The notes under the pieces: model-generated
Seen by the model: the letters and a program-made list of their open reading frames with translations, nothing else
Database searches by the model: none
What the model was told of the DNA's origin: nothing
DNA from: Bacteroidota bacterium
GTDB lineage: Bacteria; Bacteroidota; Ignavibacteria; UBA10030; BY39
Reading direction: 5' to 3'
DNA: 64,000 bases
Assembly: GCA_030682385.1 (NCBI GenBank)
Contig: JAUXOG010000043.1
Location: 36,064 to 100,063 of the forward strand
Shown here: positions 33,594 through 44,396 of the stretch, piece after piece
Layout of the letters: every line of letters starts with the position of its first letter
Position numbering within the stretch: the stretch's first letter is position 1
Program-made: the position numbers and the translations under genes

Positions 33594-34883
33594 CTACACT
33601 TCCGTTAAAAAGCCAAAAATATTGGCAAGTTGATTTGTTAAATTAATACGGTTGTAAAAATTTACTTTCTCTTCATCTGGAGAAAACTTCTCACCCTTTT
33701 CAAATTTGATATAAAATTTTTTTAACGCTTCAGCAGTGGCATTCACATCTTGCGGGGGAAGTACAACATTTCCATCGAGTTCTAAAATGGTTTGTTGGAT
33801 GAATCCATCGGGAACATTAGCGAGAATCGGTTTACGTGCACCTATGTATTCGTAAACTTTTCCAGGTGATTGTGTGTCGTTATCCAGCATCAGCCAGAAT
33901 AAATCGCTCGACATCAGGTATTGCACACACTTGTTATGTTCGAGGTAACCGAGAGTCGTAACTACATTTCCCAAATTATATTTGTCTATCAGTTTTTTAT
34001 CTTCATCGCGGAAGTTGCCGATGAAAAACACTTCGAAACGATTTTGAAGCTGCGGATTTTCTTTAATCAGTTTTTGAAGTGCGAGAAAAAAATAATTTGG
34101 AGTCCGCTCGCCGTAGAAAACACCAGCGTGAGTGATTCGCATTTTATTGGAAGGTGAACGGGGGGCGGGTTTGTTCTTCTCAAAATCTTCTGGGTCGAAT
34201 CCTTGCGGAATTATATCAACGTCTTTGTAGTGCAAAAATTTATATCGCGCTAAAAGAAGTTCTTTAACTCTGCGATTTGTTGTAATTACTATTTTAGCGT
34301 TATGTAATACTTCTTGTTCTAATTTATAATTCTTGTACTTGTGTAATGGTGTAGGATAAATTTTTAACGGATACTCGTGCCATACATCCCTGTAATCGAG
34401 TACGAGAGGGATTTTATATTTTTTTGATAATTCATGTCCGATAAGCAAGTCGGTATAAGGGGGAGAGGTTGCAAAAATAATATCGAATTTAGTTTTCTTG
34501 AATAATTCATCGGCAGCTTTCAGAACATTCCGCTTCCATCCGATTTTGTTGTCGGGAATAAAAAAAACATCGCTGATAAAAGAAAATATTTTCCGAACAC
34601 GTTCGGACGGCATTTTTACAATGCCTTTCTTTTTAAAAAACCTGTTTGGATCGAGAGAACCGACTCTCACAATTTCCGTGTTAGAATTTTTTAATTCTTC
34701 TAATAAAGAGTAATCCTGCGCAAAGTAGCCTGTTGGAGTAACGGTAATAACGGTTGGCTTCCAGCCGAACCTGTGCAAATATTTTACAAATTTTTGAGTT
34801 CGCTGAACACCACTCAAACCCATAGGAGGGAAGTAGTAAGCGATTACGAGGACATTTCGTGAGTTTTGGGTTGTACTTAACAT
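33594..34883 (-). CDS. Glycosyltransferase, GT4-like fold
   Basis: The 429 residues have the GT-B layout: N-terminal acceptor domain with YYFPPMGLSGVQRTQKFVKYL and ATSPPYTDLLIGHELSKKYKIPLVLDYRDVW, then a donor-binding domain with ITHAGVFYGERTPNYFFLAL, TLGYLEHNKCVQYLMSSDLFW and SPGKVYEYIGARKPILA, the usual EX7E-like nucleotide-sugar region. It is cytoplasmic or membrane-peripheral and probably acts in polysaccharide or glycolipid assembly; donor and acceptor unknown. Start ATG overlaps the peptidase stop by one base. Confidence 0.88.
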   Translation of the reverse strand: MLSTTQNSRNVLVIAYYFPPMGLSGVQRTQKFVKYLHRFGWKPTVITVTPTGYFAQDYSLLEELKNSNTEIVRVGSLDPNRFFKKKGIVKMPSERVRKIFSFISDVFFIPDNKIGWKRNVLKAADELFKKTKFDIIFATSPPYTDLLIGHELSKKYKIPLVLDYRDVWHEYPLKIYPTPLHKYKNYKLEQEVLHNAKIVITTNRRVKELLLARYKFLHYKDVDIIPQGFDPEDFEKNKPAPRSPSNKMRITHAGVFYGERTPNYFFLALQKLIKENPQLQNRFEVFFIGNFRDEDKKLIDKYNLGNVVTTLGYLEHNKCVQYLMSSDLFWLMLDNDTQSPGKVYEYIGARKPILANVPDGFIQQTILELDGNVVLPPQDVNATAEALKKFYIKFEKGEKFSPDEEKVNFYNRINLTNQLANIFGFLTEV

Positions 34884-36010
34884 TACAAAATAATCATTTC
34901 TTTAGTTGACTGAGTAAGTATATTTGGATGCTGCTTATTCCGTTGCCGGCTAATTACGATAATATCTTCGATTCTGACGCCGCCAAAATTTGGGATGTAA
35001 ATTCCCGGTTCGATTGTTACAACGGTGTCTGCTTTCAGGTTGCCGGGAGTTTTAACCGACAACCGTGGTGGCTCATGAATTTGTAGCCCAACTCCGTGGC
35101 CGAGCGAGTGTGTGAAATATTCGCTGTAGTCGGCATTAGTTATTGTGTTGCGTGCAACCGCGTCAAGTTCTTTGTAAGTTAATCCTTCGATTGCAGCTTC
35201 AATAGCATTTAATTGCGCCGATAAAACCGTTCGGTAGATTTTTACAGTATCCGATTTTGGCTCGCCCGATGGTCGAGCGGGCTTGCCAAGAAAGATTGTT
35301 CTTGTCATATCGCTGTTGTAGCCATTCACTACGCAACCGATGTCGATAGTTATAATATCGCCTTTGCGTAATTTTTTTGAAGACGAGCGTGCGTGCGGAA
35401 AAGCCGAGTTTATTCCGCTGGCAACAATCGGTTCGAACGCATCGCGTTCTGCACCAAATTTTTTATGAAGATAAGTAATTTCGGCTGAAATATCTAATTC
35501 ACGGATGCCAGGTTTTATTATGTTTAGAATTTTTGAAAAGACTTTATCGGATATTTCAACGGCTTTAGTTATCTGTTCTATTTCGTAAGCATCTTTGACG
35601 ATTGCAACATCTTCGATGAAGCCGGCTTTTGGAAGCACACGATTATTTGGGAATAATTTTTTTAAGTTTTGATATTGAGCAAATGTCAAGTTATTACCGT
35701 CGATGCCGATGCGATAATTATTTGGAATTAAATTATTTTCAGCTATCGTTTCGAAAATATCGTTTTGAGAGGGAATGATTTTCCAACCGGATATTTCTTT
35801 TGCAGCTTGTTCGGTATATCGTTTATCGGTGATGAAGTATTTGGAATTATTGAAAATCAAACACAATCCAGCCGAACCAGAAAACCCGCTGATATAGCGG
35901 ACGTGAGGAAGCGAGGTGATTAGAAAACAATCGAGTTTAAATTCGGAAAGACGGTTACGAATATTTTTTTGAATCGCTCTAAAGTGATCTGTTCTCGTTT
36001 TTGGTTGCAT
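34883..36010 (-). CDS. M24-family Xaa-Pro aminopeptidase
   Basis: Metallopeptidase that removes N-terminal residues next to proline. The 375 residues comprise a creatinase-like N-terminal domain (RISEF-type start, FLITSLPHVRYISGFSGSAG) and the pita-bread catalytic domain. The metal ligands are visible in TIDIGCVVNGYNSDMTRT (two Asp), HSLGHGVGLQIHE (His), TIEPGIYIP (Glu) and GVRIEDIIVI (Glu). All five ligands are present. Tightly packed between guaB (1-nt gap) and the glycosyltransferase. Confidence 0.93.
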   Translation of the reverse strand: MQPKTRTDHFRAIQKNIRNRLSEFKLDCFLITSLPHVRYISGFSGSAGLCLIFNNSKYFITDKRYTEQAAKEISGWKIIPSQNDIFETIAENNLIPNNYRIGIDGNNLTFAQYQNLKKLFPNNRVLPKAGFIEDVAIVKDAYEIEQITKAVEISDKVFSKILNIIKPGIRELDISAEITYLHKKFGAERDAFEPIVASGINSAFPHARSSSKKLRKGDIITIDIGCVVNGYNSDMTRTIFLGKPARPSGEPKSDTVKIYRTVLSAQLNAIEAAIEGLTYKELDAVARNTITNADYSEYFTHSLGHGVGLQIHEPPRLSVKTPGNLKADTVVTIEPGIYIPNFGGVRIEDIIVISRQRNKQHPNILTQSTKEMIIL

Positions 36011-36011
36011 T

Positions 36012-37821
<1,810 letters not shown>

Positions 37822-40203
37822 ATGAAGCTGCCAAAATTTTTTTGTGCTCTGCTCGTATCAATCATATTATTGAGTAATACAGCCATTGCCCAATGGCCCT
37901 GCACTCCGAATGAATGTGTTTCAATTTCTGGTGAATCGAATAACCAATGGAATTCACAACTCATCGAAGATTATTCTGGGAGAATTATATCTGTTTGGCA
38001 AGACCGGCGTTCAGGAGTATTTGAAAATATTTATTTGCAGCGTTTATCTACTACTGGATTAAAAGAATGGCAAACAAGCGGAGTGAAAGTTTCCAATGCT
38101 TCAGGGAATCAATCGAGTCCGGGAGTTATTAGCGACAGTCTTGGAATTATTGTTGTCTGGCACGATAACCGTACGCCTAATGATAATAATATCTACGCAC
38201 AAAAATTTAATTATTCCGGTCAACCTCTCTGGACTGTGGATGGAATAACTATTTGTTCGGCAACGGGCAATCAATCAAATCCTAAAATTGTAAGCGATAA
38301 TTTAGGCGGAGCTATAATCGTTTGGCAGGACCGTCGTAACGGGACAGATAATAATATTTATGCACAAAGAATAAATGCAAACGGACAAGCTCAATGGGCT
38401 GCCAACGGTATTGTTGTAACTTCAGCTTCTTTCGATCAATTTAATCCTCAACTTGTAACAGATGGTGCTAATGGTGCAATAGTCGCCTGGCACGATTACC
38501 GCGTTGGCACTGGTTACATAGATATATATGCTCAACGAGTTCTATCGAATGGCTCAATGTCTTGGCAGTCGGGTGGTGTAGCCGTAACAACAGCTAACCA
38601 CAATCAGACTAATTTGCAAATGATTGCCGATGGTTATAACGCGGCTATAATTGTTTGGCAGGATCGTCGAACCGGTATTGCCGACGATATTTACGGGCAA
38701 CGCATCAGTCCTTCAGGTACTATTTTATGGTCAGTAAATGGTTCTCCAATTGCAGTGAGTGCAGGTTACAAATCTTTTCCACAACTCGCTTCTAATTATT
38801 CAGGAGGTGCGGTCGTAACCTGGCAGGATAACCGAACAGGTACCGATTACAATATATTTGCTCAGAATTTATCGTTGTATGGTGAAGAGTTATGGACTAA
38901 AAACGGCATCTCAATATGTAACGCAACCGGTCATCAATATTATCCTCGAATAGTAACTGATAAAAGTGGTAATAGCATTATTACGTGGCAGGATAGAAGA
39001 AGCAGTTCTGATTACGATATCTACGCTCAACGTGTCAATGCGAACAGGACAATAAATTGGACACTCAATGGATTGATCATAAATTTAGCGGCGTACGATC
39101 AAATTGAACCGCGGATTCTTTTGGATAATGATGGTGGTGCAATTATTTCGTGGACTGACTATAAGGCGACAGGTTATTCCGACATTTCCGCTCATCGTAT
39201 TGGAACGAACGGTAAGTACGCAGGTGGATGTTTCAGGTCGTTTACTCAGAATGATTTTATTCAAAAGGCAGTAAGACTCAAAACCTCGGTTGGAGTACCG
39301 AAACCAATGCCTACGGGTGGTAATGTTCGTGATACATTGTTTAAACGGGGAATTTTCCCGGCAGGAATCGTATTAGGTGTAGCAAAACCTGACAGCTCCA
39401 CACTTTTTGGTTGGATACGAATTCAAAGGCAGTGGAATGTAAAAAGATTTTTAGTCCAATCGGGCGCTGCACGCCCATTTGATATGCGCGGGATAAAATA
39501 TTTCATACGTGAATTGAGAAATCCGACTCCCCGTAGTTACGATAACCATCTGGCTGGCGAACTTCTAACTTTGAAACTGAATTTAGCAGCGAGCGATAAC
39601 AAGATTACCCCTACCGGGTTAGGCGAAATTATTTACTATGATTCCCTAAAAGGAAACGGCTTTAACGGTAAAACTATACGCAACCTTGCTTTTCTTGCCG
39701 ATAGCGCTCTTACAAATTGGCGATACTATAAACTTATGGACTATACGCTTCTCGATTCTGTTCTGACGCGTATTAATAGAGCTTTTGCTGGTGCTTTAGA
39801 TACCATATCAACATCTCCTTTGGTATTTAAAAGCTCCCGCGGAATTTATGCTTCACCATTCCTTAGACTTGCAAAAACGAGTTCGCCTTTAGGGATGACG
39901 GCTGCTCTGTACGACGAATCTGAAACTCCCGAGCAATTTCATTTATATCAAAATTATCCCAATCCTTTTAACCCTACCACAAATATTGAATTCAATTTAG
40001 TCGATGCTTCACTCGTTACATTAATTATTTATAATACACTCGGCCAAGAAATCGGACGTTTGCTGAATAATGAAGAAATTGAAGCCGGTAGAAATGTTAT
40101 CACGTTCGAGGCTGAAGGATTGTCGAGCGGAGTTTACTTCTATCGCCTCTCGATTAACAATGGAATGTATCAACAAATCAAAAAAATGATTCTTCTTCGC
40201 TGA
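37822..40203 (+). CDS. Secreted repeat protein with T9SS sorting domain
   Basis: The track starts at 37798, but the signal peptide MKLPKFFCALLVSIILLSNTAIAQ begins at the ATG at 37822. The mature part opens with eight related units of about 50 residues, each with a core like AIIVWQDRRNGTDNNIYAQRI. This suggests a beta-propeller or similar all-beta fold. A spacer domain follows, then a C-terminal type A sorting domain (LYQNYPNPFNPTTNIEF...GVYFYRLSI). It should cross the outer membrane by T9SS and be attached or released. No catalytic motif is seen; an adhesive or binding role is inference. Confidence 0.85.
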   Translation: MKLPKFFCALLVSIILLSNTAIAQWPCTPNECVSISGESNNQWNSQLIEDYSGRIISVWQDRRSGVFENIYLQRLSTTGLKEWQTSGVKVSNASGNQSSPGVISDSLGIIVVWHDNRTPNDNNIYAQKFNYSGQPLWTVDGITICSATGNQSNPKIVSDNLGGAIIVWQDRRNGTDNNIYAQRINANGQAQWAANGIVVTSASFDQFNPQLVTDGANGAIVAWHDYRVGTGYIDIYAQRVLSNGSMSWQSGGVAVTTANHNQTNLQMIADGYNAAIIVWQDRRTGIADDIYGQRISPSGTILWSVNGSPIAVSAGYKSFPQLASNYSGGAVVTWQDNRTGTDYNIFAQNLSLYGEELWTKNGISICNATGHQYYPRIVTDKSGNSIITWQDRRSSSDYDIYAQRVNANRTINWTLNGLIINLAAYDQIEPRILLDNDGGAIISWTDYKATGYSDISAHRIGTNGKYAGGCFRSFTQNDFIQKAVRLKTSVGVPKPMPTGGNVRDTLFKRGIFPAGIVLGVAKPDSSTLFGWIRIQRQWNVKRFLVQSGAARPFDMRGIKYFIRELRNPTPRSYDNHLAGELLTLKLNLAASDNKITPTGLGEIIYYDSLKGNGFNGKTIRNLAFLADSALTNWRYYKLMDYTLLDSVLTRINRAFAGALDTISTSPLVFKSSRGIYASPFLRLAKTSSPLGMTAALYDESETPEQFHLYQNYPNPFNPTTNIEFNLVDASLVTLIIYNTLGQEIGRLLNNEEIEAGRNVITFEAEGLSSGVYFYRLSINNGMYQQIKKMILLR

Positions 40204-40270
40204 GCTACAATCAGGCCAAGTATTGATGAAGTATTTAACTGCTCTCTTTAAAAAAAATCAGGTTTAATTT

Positions 40271-43200
40271 ATGCGTAAGTTGGTATATACTTTTTTCCTC
40301 TCCTTAATTATTTTCTTATCTACATCGGCAATCGAAAATTACAAATTAATTAAAATATTGATCCCGGATGATAATGCTTTTAAAAAATTGATTTCCATCG
40401 GTGTCGATTTAGAAGGTGCTTCCGGAAAAGTAGGAGATTGGTATCAACTTACTGTCTCTGATTCTGAAATGAAGTTGTTGTTAAATGAAGGGTTCCAAAT
40501 TAATGTTGAAATAGAAGATTTAACTCAATTCTATTCGTCTCGACTTTCAAAGCAAGCTTATGATGCTCTCGGTTTCGGTTATGGCAGTATGGGGGGGTAC
40601 TACACTTTCGACGAAGCTAGCCGACAACTTGATACAATGCGTTTATTATATCCGAATCTGATAACAGCAAAATTTAGTATCGGTAATTCGTTGCAAGGGA
40701 GACCGATCTGGGCAGTAAAAATATCTAAAAACGCTGACTTGCCCTCCACACGACCGGAAGTTTTTTACAACGCACTCACACACGCACGCGAACCTGCCGG
40801 TATGATGTCGCTAATTTATTTTATGTGGCACTTGCTTCAAAATTATGGCACCGACTCAGAAGCAACATACCTTGTTGATAATCGCCAGATGTATATTGTT
40901 CCGGTTGTAAATCCCGATGGTTACGAAGCTAATCGTAGGTTTGCCCCTAACGGCGGTGGAATGCGGCGGAAAAATATGAGAAACGCAATAACCGATAACG
41001 ATGTTCAAGGTGTCGATTTAAATCGAAACTTCGGATATATGTGGGGTTACGATAATAGTGGTTCAAGTCCAACTCCGACGGCAGCAACATATCGAGGTAC
41101 TTCTGCTTTTAGTGAACCTGAAACTCAGGTGTTGCGAGATTTCTGTATCAGTCGTTCCGCATACGGCGGAATTAAATTAGTCCTCAATTACCATACGTAC
41201 AGTAATCTATTGATTTATCCTTGGGGATATATTCCAAGTGCTGAGACTCCCGACTCACTTTTATACCGTGAATATGCAAAGGACATGACTCAATTTAACG
41301 AATATGTCTACGGAACACCCAGCCAGCTATTATATCCAGTAAATGGTGGTTCTGATGATTGGATGTATGGTGAGCAAACAATGAAGAACAAAATACTTTC
41401 GATGACACCTGAAGTTGGTACATCTACAGATGGTTTTTGGCCCCCCACAAGCAGAATTTTACCTTTAGCTCAGGAAAATTTATTTCCTAATTTATACTTA
41501 GCTCATGTTGCGGGTAGTTATCCGAGAGTACAGCAGATTGCAATATTCGATAGCAGCGGCGACGGCTATACAGAACGCGGTGAAAAATTTTACATAAAAT
41601 TTACAATGCGCAATAAAGGGCTCGAAGCAGCACAAAATGTAAGCTTGCAGCTCTCATCCTCTAACCCTTATATTCAAGTCCCTTCTAGTCCGATTATTTT
41701 TGGAGTTATGAATTCATTATCTAATAAAATAGATTCAATTCAATGTTCTATCGCAGCTTTGGCTCAGAACGGAACTTCAGCCCAAATATTCGCTGCTATT
41801 ACCGAGCAGAGTGGAAGAATTCTATACGATACGATTCCTGTTCTAATCGGAAAAAAGATTGTTAAGTTGGTTTTTTCAGACAGCGCCAGTAACGGAACCG
41901 GCAATTGGAATTTAGGTACAAGCTGGGGCTTATCTTCAGATAATCACACGCCGCCTTATTCATTCACCGATAGTCCTGCCGGGTTGTATGACAATAGTGC
42001 GGATAATAGTATGACATTGAACACCTCATTGATATTATCAGGTGGAACGGAAGTAAAATTAAAATTCTGGACGAAATGGGCAGTAGAAACCAAGTGGGAT
42101 TTTGCAACGGTCGAAGCATCCAGCAATGGAGGTTCTACATGGAGTACCTTAAAAGGTAAATATACGAAACCTGGAAGCGGCTCAGGTGTTCAGACTAGCG
42201 GTAGCTATGGTTTCGATGGCACACAATCCACATGGGTCGAGGAAGAGATGGATGTAACTCGGTTCATATCTAATCAATTTAAATTCCGGTTTAGATTGAG
42301 AAGCGATAGCTACATTACCGCGGATGGTTTTTATGTAGATGATATCCGTCTGATAGTATATACACCTGACACCACAAAATATAGAGATATGAATATCTCG
42401 CTCGGGGCAATTGATTTTGGAAAATTGGGTATAGGGAAATCGAAAGACACGACGATAATTATTGGTAACCTGCCCAGCTCGAATGATAATCTAAGTGGCT
42501 TGTCCACGCTAGTTTTATCAACTGGCTACAATTTAGAAAATGGCGGAAGCTTTGAAATTCCCGTTGGTGGAAGTCAAGAATTTCATGTTTCATTCAATCC
42601 ACTCTCTGAAGGGGCGCTTAATGATACATTATTAATTACACATAACGGTACTTCCTTGCAAAGCCCTGTAAAAATTGTTCTGTATGGGATCGCTTATCAT
42701 CCACCGCAATTTCTTACAAAACTCATTATCAAAAATACCATTCATACCGATTCACTATTCTTTGGCGAAGCATATGGTGCAACAGATGGGGTTGATACAT
42801 TATACGGTGAAGAAGAGCTCGAACCTTTACCGCCACTTGATTACTTCGATGTTAGATGGAATATTTCAGGCACTAACGGAACACTACTCGACATGCGCGA
42901 CACTTTGGGCGCTTCAAATCCTATAAATATATTTGAATGTATTTTCCAAGTTGGAACTGGTGGATATCCTATAACTATTTCTTGGAATTCTGACAGCTTA
43001 CCGAAAGGCGCTTTTATACTTAAAGACGCGCTTACAGCAGGTAATCTCGTTCATATCAATATGAAAAATACTGACTCGGTAATAGTTTCTGATACTTCGA
43101 TTAATGCGCTTCTAATAGAACACCAGAATTTGCCTTCGATAAAGTTGAGTGTGAACGCTTTGTGGAATCTTGTTTCGCTGCCTTCAGAGGTCGAAAATCC

Positions 43201-43570
43201 ACGTAAAAATGTTTTGTTCCCGACTGTTTCTTCACAAGCTTTTACTTATAGCGGTAACTATTTTTCGCGGGATACGTTAAAAAGGGGAGAAGGATATTGG
43301 TTGAAGTTTAATTCACCCGAAGAGATCGAAATAACTGGTTATGAGGTAATGACTGATACAATCGATGTTTTTGAAGGATGGAATTTAATCGGTTCCATCA
43401 GTCAGCCGGTTGGAGTGAACGGCATAATAACCGAACCGGAAAATATTATTAGTTCTGTATTTTATGGTTACGATTCAGGATACAAAGCCGTTCAATTAAT
43501 AATGCCAGGACAAGCATACTGGGTGAAAGTTAAGCAGAACGGTAAGTTGATATTGAGTATGAATAATTAA
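40271..43570 (+). CDS. Secreted M14 zinc carboxypeptidase, multidomain
   Basis: The 1099 residues start with a signal peptide, then a propeptide-like region, then an M14 carboxypeptidase domain (about 95-415). Zinc ligands are NALTHAREPAGMM (His-x-x-Glu) and LVLNYHTYSN (His). DLNRNFGYMWG is the substrate-binding Asn-Arg, and SMTPEVGTS carries the likely catalytic Glu. After it come an Ig-like/CARDB-type stretch, a galactose-binding or MAM-like domain (SSNGGSTWSTLKGKY), a VPLTI-type domain and a C-terminal GWNLIGSI module. No T9SS sorting motif is seen at the end, unlike neighbours, so export may stop in the periplasm or use a different tail. Confidence 0.88.
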   Translation: MRKLVYTFFLSLIIFLSTSAIENYKLIKILIPDDNAFKKLISIGVDLEGASGKVGDWYQLTVSDSEMKLLLNEGFQINVEIEDLTQFYSSRLSKQAYDALGFGYGSMGGYYTFDEASRQLDTMRLLYPNLITAKFSIGNSLQGRPIWAVKISKNADLPSTRPEVFYNALTHAREPAGMMSLIYFMWHLLQNYGTDSEATYLVDNRQMYIVPVVNPDGYEANRRFAPNGGGMRRKNMRNAITDNDVQGVDLNRNFGYMWGYDNSGSSPTPTAATYRGTSAFSEPETQVLRDFCISRSAYGGIKLVLNYHTYSNLLIYPWGYIPSAETPDSLLYREYAKDMTQFNEYVYGTPSQLLYPVNGGSDDWMYGEQTMKNKILSMTPEVGTSTDGFWPPTSRILPLAQENLFPNLYLAHVAGSYPRVQQIAIFDSSGDGYTERGEKFYIKFTMRNKGLEAAQNVSLQLSSSNPYIQVPSSPIIFGVMNSLSNKIDSIQCSIAALAQNGTSAQIFAAITEQSGRILYDTIPVLIGKKIVKLVFSDSASNGTGNWNLGTSWGLSSDNHTPPYSFTDSPAGLYDNSADNSMTLNTSLILSGGTEVKLKFWTKWAVETKWDFATVEASSNGGSTWSTLKGKYTKPGSGSGVQTSGSYGFDGTQSTWVEEEMDVTRFISNQFKFRFRLRSDSYITADGFYVDDIRLIVYTPDTTKYRDMNISLGAIDFGKLGIGKSKDTTIIIGNLPSSNDNLSGLSTLVLSTGYNLENGGSFEIPVGGSQEFHVSFNPLSEGALNDTLLITHNGTSLQSPVKIVLYGIAYHPPQFLTKLIIKNTIHTDSLFFGEAYGATDGVDTLYGEEELEPLPPLDYFDVRWNISGTNGTLLDMRDTLGASNPINIFECIFQVGTGGYPITISWNSDSLPKGAFILKDALTAGNLVHINMKNTDSVIVSDTSINALLIEHQNLPSIKLSVNALWNLVSLPSEVENPRKNVLFPTVSSQAFTYSGNYFSRDTLKRGEGYWLKFNSPEEIEITGYEVMTDTIDVFEGWNLIGSISQPVGVNGIITEPENIISSVFYGYDSGYKAVQLIMPGQAYWVKVKQNGKLILSMNN

Positions 43571-43594
43571 AGGGTGGTTCTAAAAATCCAAATC

Positions 43595-43647
43595 AATGTC
43601 GAATCCACCTACTCCCGCAAAGGCGGGATTCGGCGGATTCGACATTA
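43595..43647. repeat. Long nested hairpin 1
   Basis: Outer arms AATGTCGAATCC (43595-43606) and GGATTCGACATT (43636-43647), inner arms CCCGC-AAA-GGCGGG. Twelve outer base pairs are perfect. It follows the carboxypeptidase stop and may also act in transcription ending. Confidence 0.75.
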
Positions 43648-43678
43648 AAATTTTATTCTATTTTAGAAAACTTATCTA

Positions 43679-43715
43679 ACTCCGGGTACTATGCTCGGAG
43701 TTTATTTATTTTCAC
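43679..43715 (+). terminator. Rho-independent terminator
   Basis: AACTCCG (43679-43685) pairs with CGGAGTT (43697-43703), followed by TATTTATTTTC. It is downstream of the carboxypeptidase gene. Confidence 0.7.
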
Positions 43716-43830
43716 ATTTGGGAGTCGCTCCAAAAATTCTTATATTTTCACGCGTTATTTATTCTTGGCTGCTTATTGCCAACTTATCCGCCGAAGTTCG
43801 CTGGAAGCGGCCGAAGGCGGTTTGGCTATT

Positions 43831-43873
43831 GACAATTAACCATAAGTCAATGACTATTAAACCGCCCCCGTAG
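43831..43873 (+). repeat. Duplicate of the tRNA-Arg upstream flank and first 11 tRNA bases
   Basis: 43 bp matching 44068-44110 with three mismatches; it ends ACCGCCCCCGTAG, the flank plus acceptor 5' strand of tRNA-Arg. The rest of the tRNA is missing and replaced by hairpins. Confidence 0.85.
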
Positions 43874-43876
43874 TTC

Positions 43877-43928
43877 GAATTTGACATAACTTACCAAACG
43901 TAGTGCAGGTAAGTTATCTGTCAAATTC
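43877..43928. repeat. Long nested hairpin 2
   Basis: GAATTTGACA+TAACTTACC (43877-43895) pairs with GGTAAGTTA (43908-43916) and TGTCAAATTC (43919-43928), with a 2-nt bulge (TC) between the two arms. Nineteen base pairs in all. Confidence 0.8.
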
Positions 43929-43933
43929 AGAAT

Positions 43934-43966
43934 CCCGCAGAATCCGCCTGAGGCGGATTCTGCGGG
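43934..43966. repeat. Perfect 16-bp hairpin 3
   Basis: CCCGCAGAATCCGCCT (43934-43949), 1-nt loop, AGGCGGATTCTGCGGG (43951-43966). It has the REP-like GC-rich style and abuts hairpins 2 and 4. Confidence 0.8.
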
Positions 43967-43970
43967 ACTC

Positions 43971-44020
43971 AAAATTACAAATGAGTTAGCTTCGCTACGC
44001 TCGCTAACTCATGTAATTTT
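43971..44020. repeat. Hairpin 4, family 'GTTAGC-TTCGCTACGCTC-GCTAAC'
   Basis: AAAATTAC, bulge AA, ATGAGTTAGC, loop TTCGCTACGCTC, GCTAACTCAT, GTAATTTT. The same architecture, bulge position and loop recur at 44233-44284 with compensating base changes. Confidence 0.85.
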
Positions 44021-44024
44021 TGAA

Positions 44025-44040
44025 CTAAACCGTTTGTCGG
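44025..44040 (+). repeat. Degenerate tRNA-Arg fragment
   Basis: CTAAACCGTTTGTCGG matches the anticodon arm/variable region of tRNA-Arg (CTAAACCGTTGGCCGG) at 14 of 16 positions, directly after hairpin 4, as the exact 3' copy follows hairpin 5. Confidence 0.6.
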
Positions 44041-44100
44041 GTCAAGAAATAAATTGAAAAGTTAAATGACAATTGACCATTAGTCATTGACTATTAAACC

Positions 44101-44173
44101 GCCCCCGTAGCTCAGTGGATAGAGCAGCGGTTTCCTAAACCGTTGGCCGGCAGTTCAACTCTGCCCGGGGGTA
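44101..44173 (+). tRNA. tRNA-Arg (anticodon CCT)
   Basis: 73 nt that fold as a full cloverleaf: acceptor GCCCCCG/CGGGGGT with one G-T pair at the end, D arm GCTC/GAGC, anticodon stem GCGGT/ACCGT with loop TTCCTAA (anticodon CCT), short variable loop TGGCC, T arm GGCAG/CTGCC with loop TTCAACT, discriminator A. CCA is not encoded. The 5' flank and the 3' half are both duplicated nearby. Confidence 0.95.
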
Positions 44174-44196
44174 CAGATGTACCTGATTATGGTTTC

Positions 44197-44228
44197 TCCC
44201 GTCTATTCGCCGTTGGCGAATGACGGGA
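44197..44228. repeat. Hairpin between tRNA-Arg and its 3' duplicate
   Basis: TCCCGTC (44197-44203), TTCGCC-GTT-GGCGAA, GACGGGA (44222-44228). Thirteen base pairs with a small internal loop, about 25 nt after the tRNA. Confidence 0.7.
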
Positions 44229-44232
44229 TCCG

Positions 44233-44284
44233 CAAATTAACACATAAGTTAGCTTCGCTATGCTCGCTAACTTATGTTAATTTG
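44233..44284. repeat. Hairpin 5, second member of the 'GTTAGC-TTCGCTAYGCTC-GCTAAC' family
   Basis: CAAATTAAC, 2-nt bulge, ATAAGTTAGC, loop TTCGCTATGCTC, GCTAACTTAT, GTTAATTTG. Compared with hairpin 4, ATGAG/CTCAT has become ATAAG/CTTAT and the outer arms have changed together. Confidence 0.85.
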
Positions 44285-44287
44285 GGA

Positions 44288-44327
44288 CTAAACCGTTGGC
44301 CGGCAGTTCAACTCTGCCCGGGGGTAC
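44288..44327 (+). repeat. Exact 40-bp duplicate of the tRNA-Arg 3' half
   Basis: CTAAACCGTTGGCCGGCAGTTC... to GGGGGTAC is identical to 44135-44174: 3' side of the anticodon arm, variable loop, T arm and acceptor 3' strand. It resembles the 3' attachment-site duplication made by tRNA-directed integration, but only about 110 bp lie between. Confidence 0.9.
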
Positions 44328-44331
44328 TAGA

Positions 44332-44396
44332 AAAAATTCAAAATTCAAAATTCAAAGTTCAAAAATCAAAAATCAAAAATCAAAAATCAAAAATCT
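44332..44396 (+). repeat. Simple repeat of AAATTCAA / CAAAAAT units before proS
   Basis: AAAATTCAAAATTC three times, then CAAAAAT five times, ending 4 nt before the proS ATG. It occupies the place where a ribosome-binding site would be. Confidence 0.85.

Noticed and set aside
43691-43873. 60-aa plus-strand ORF
   Set aside because: It covers a terminator, REP-like hairpin and the duplicated tRNA flank; no protein-like pattern.
43831-44327. Genomic island att sites from tRNA-directed integration
   Set aside because: The exact 3' tRNA copy is suggestive, but only about 110 bp lie between copies and there is no integrase; reported instead as a repeat-rich tRNA locus.
44332-44396. CRISPR array
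   Set aside because: Units are 7-9 bp with no spacers; simple sequence only. No cas genes in the window.
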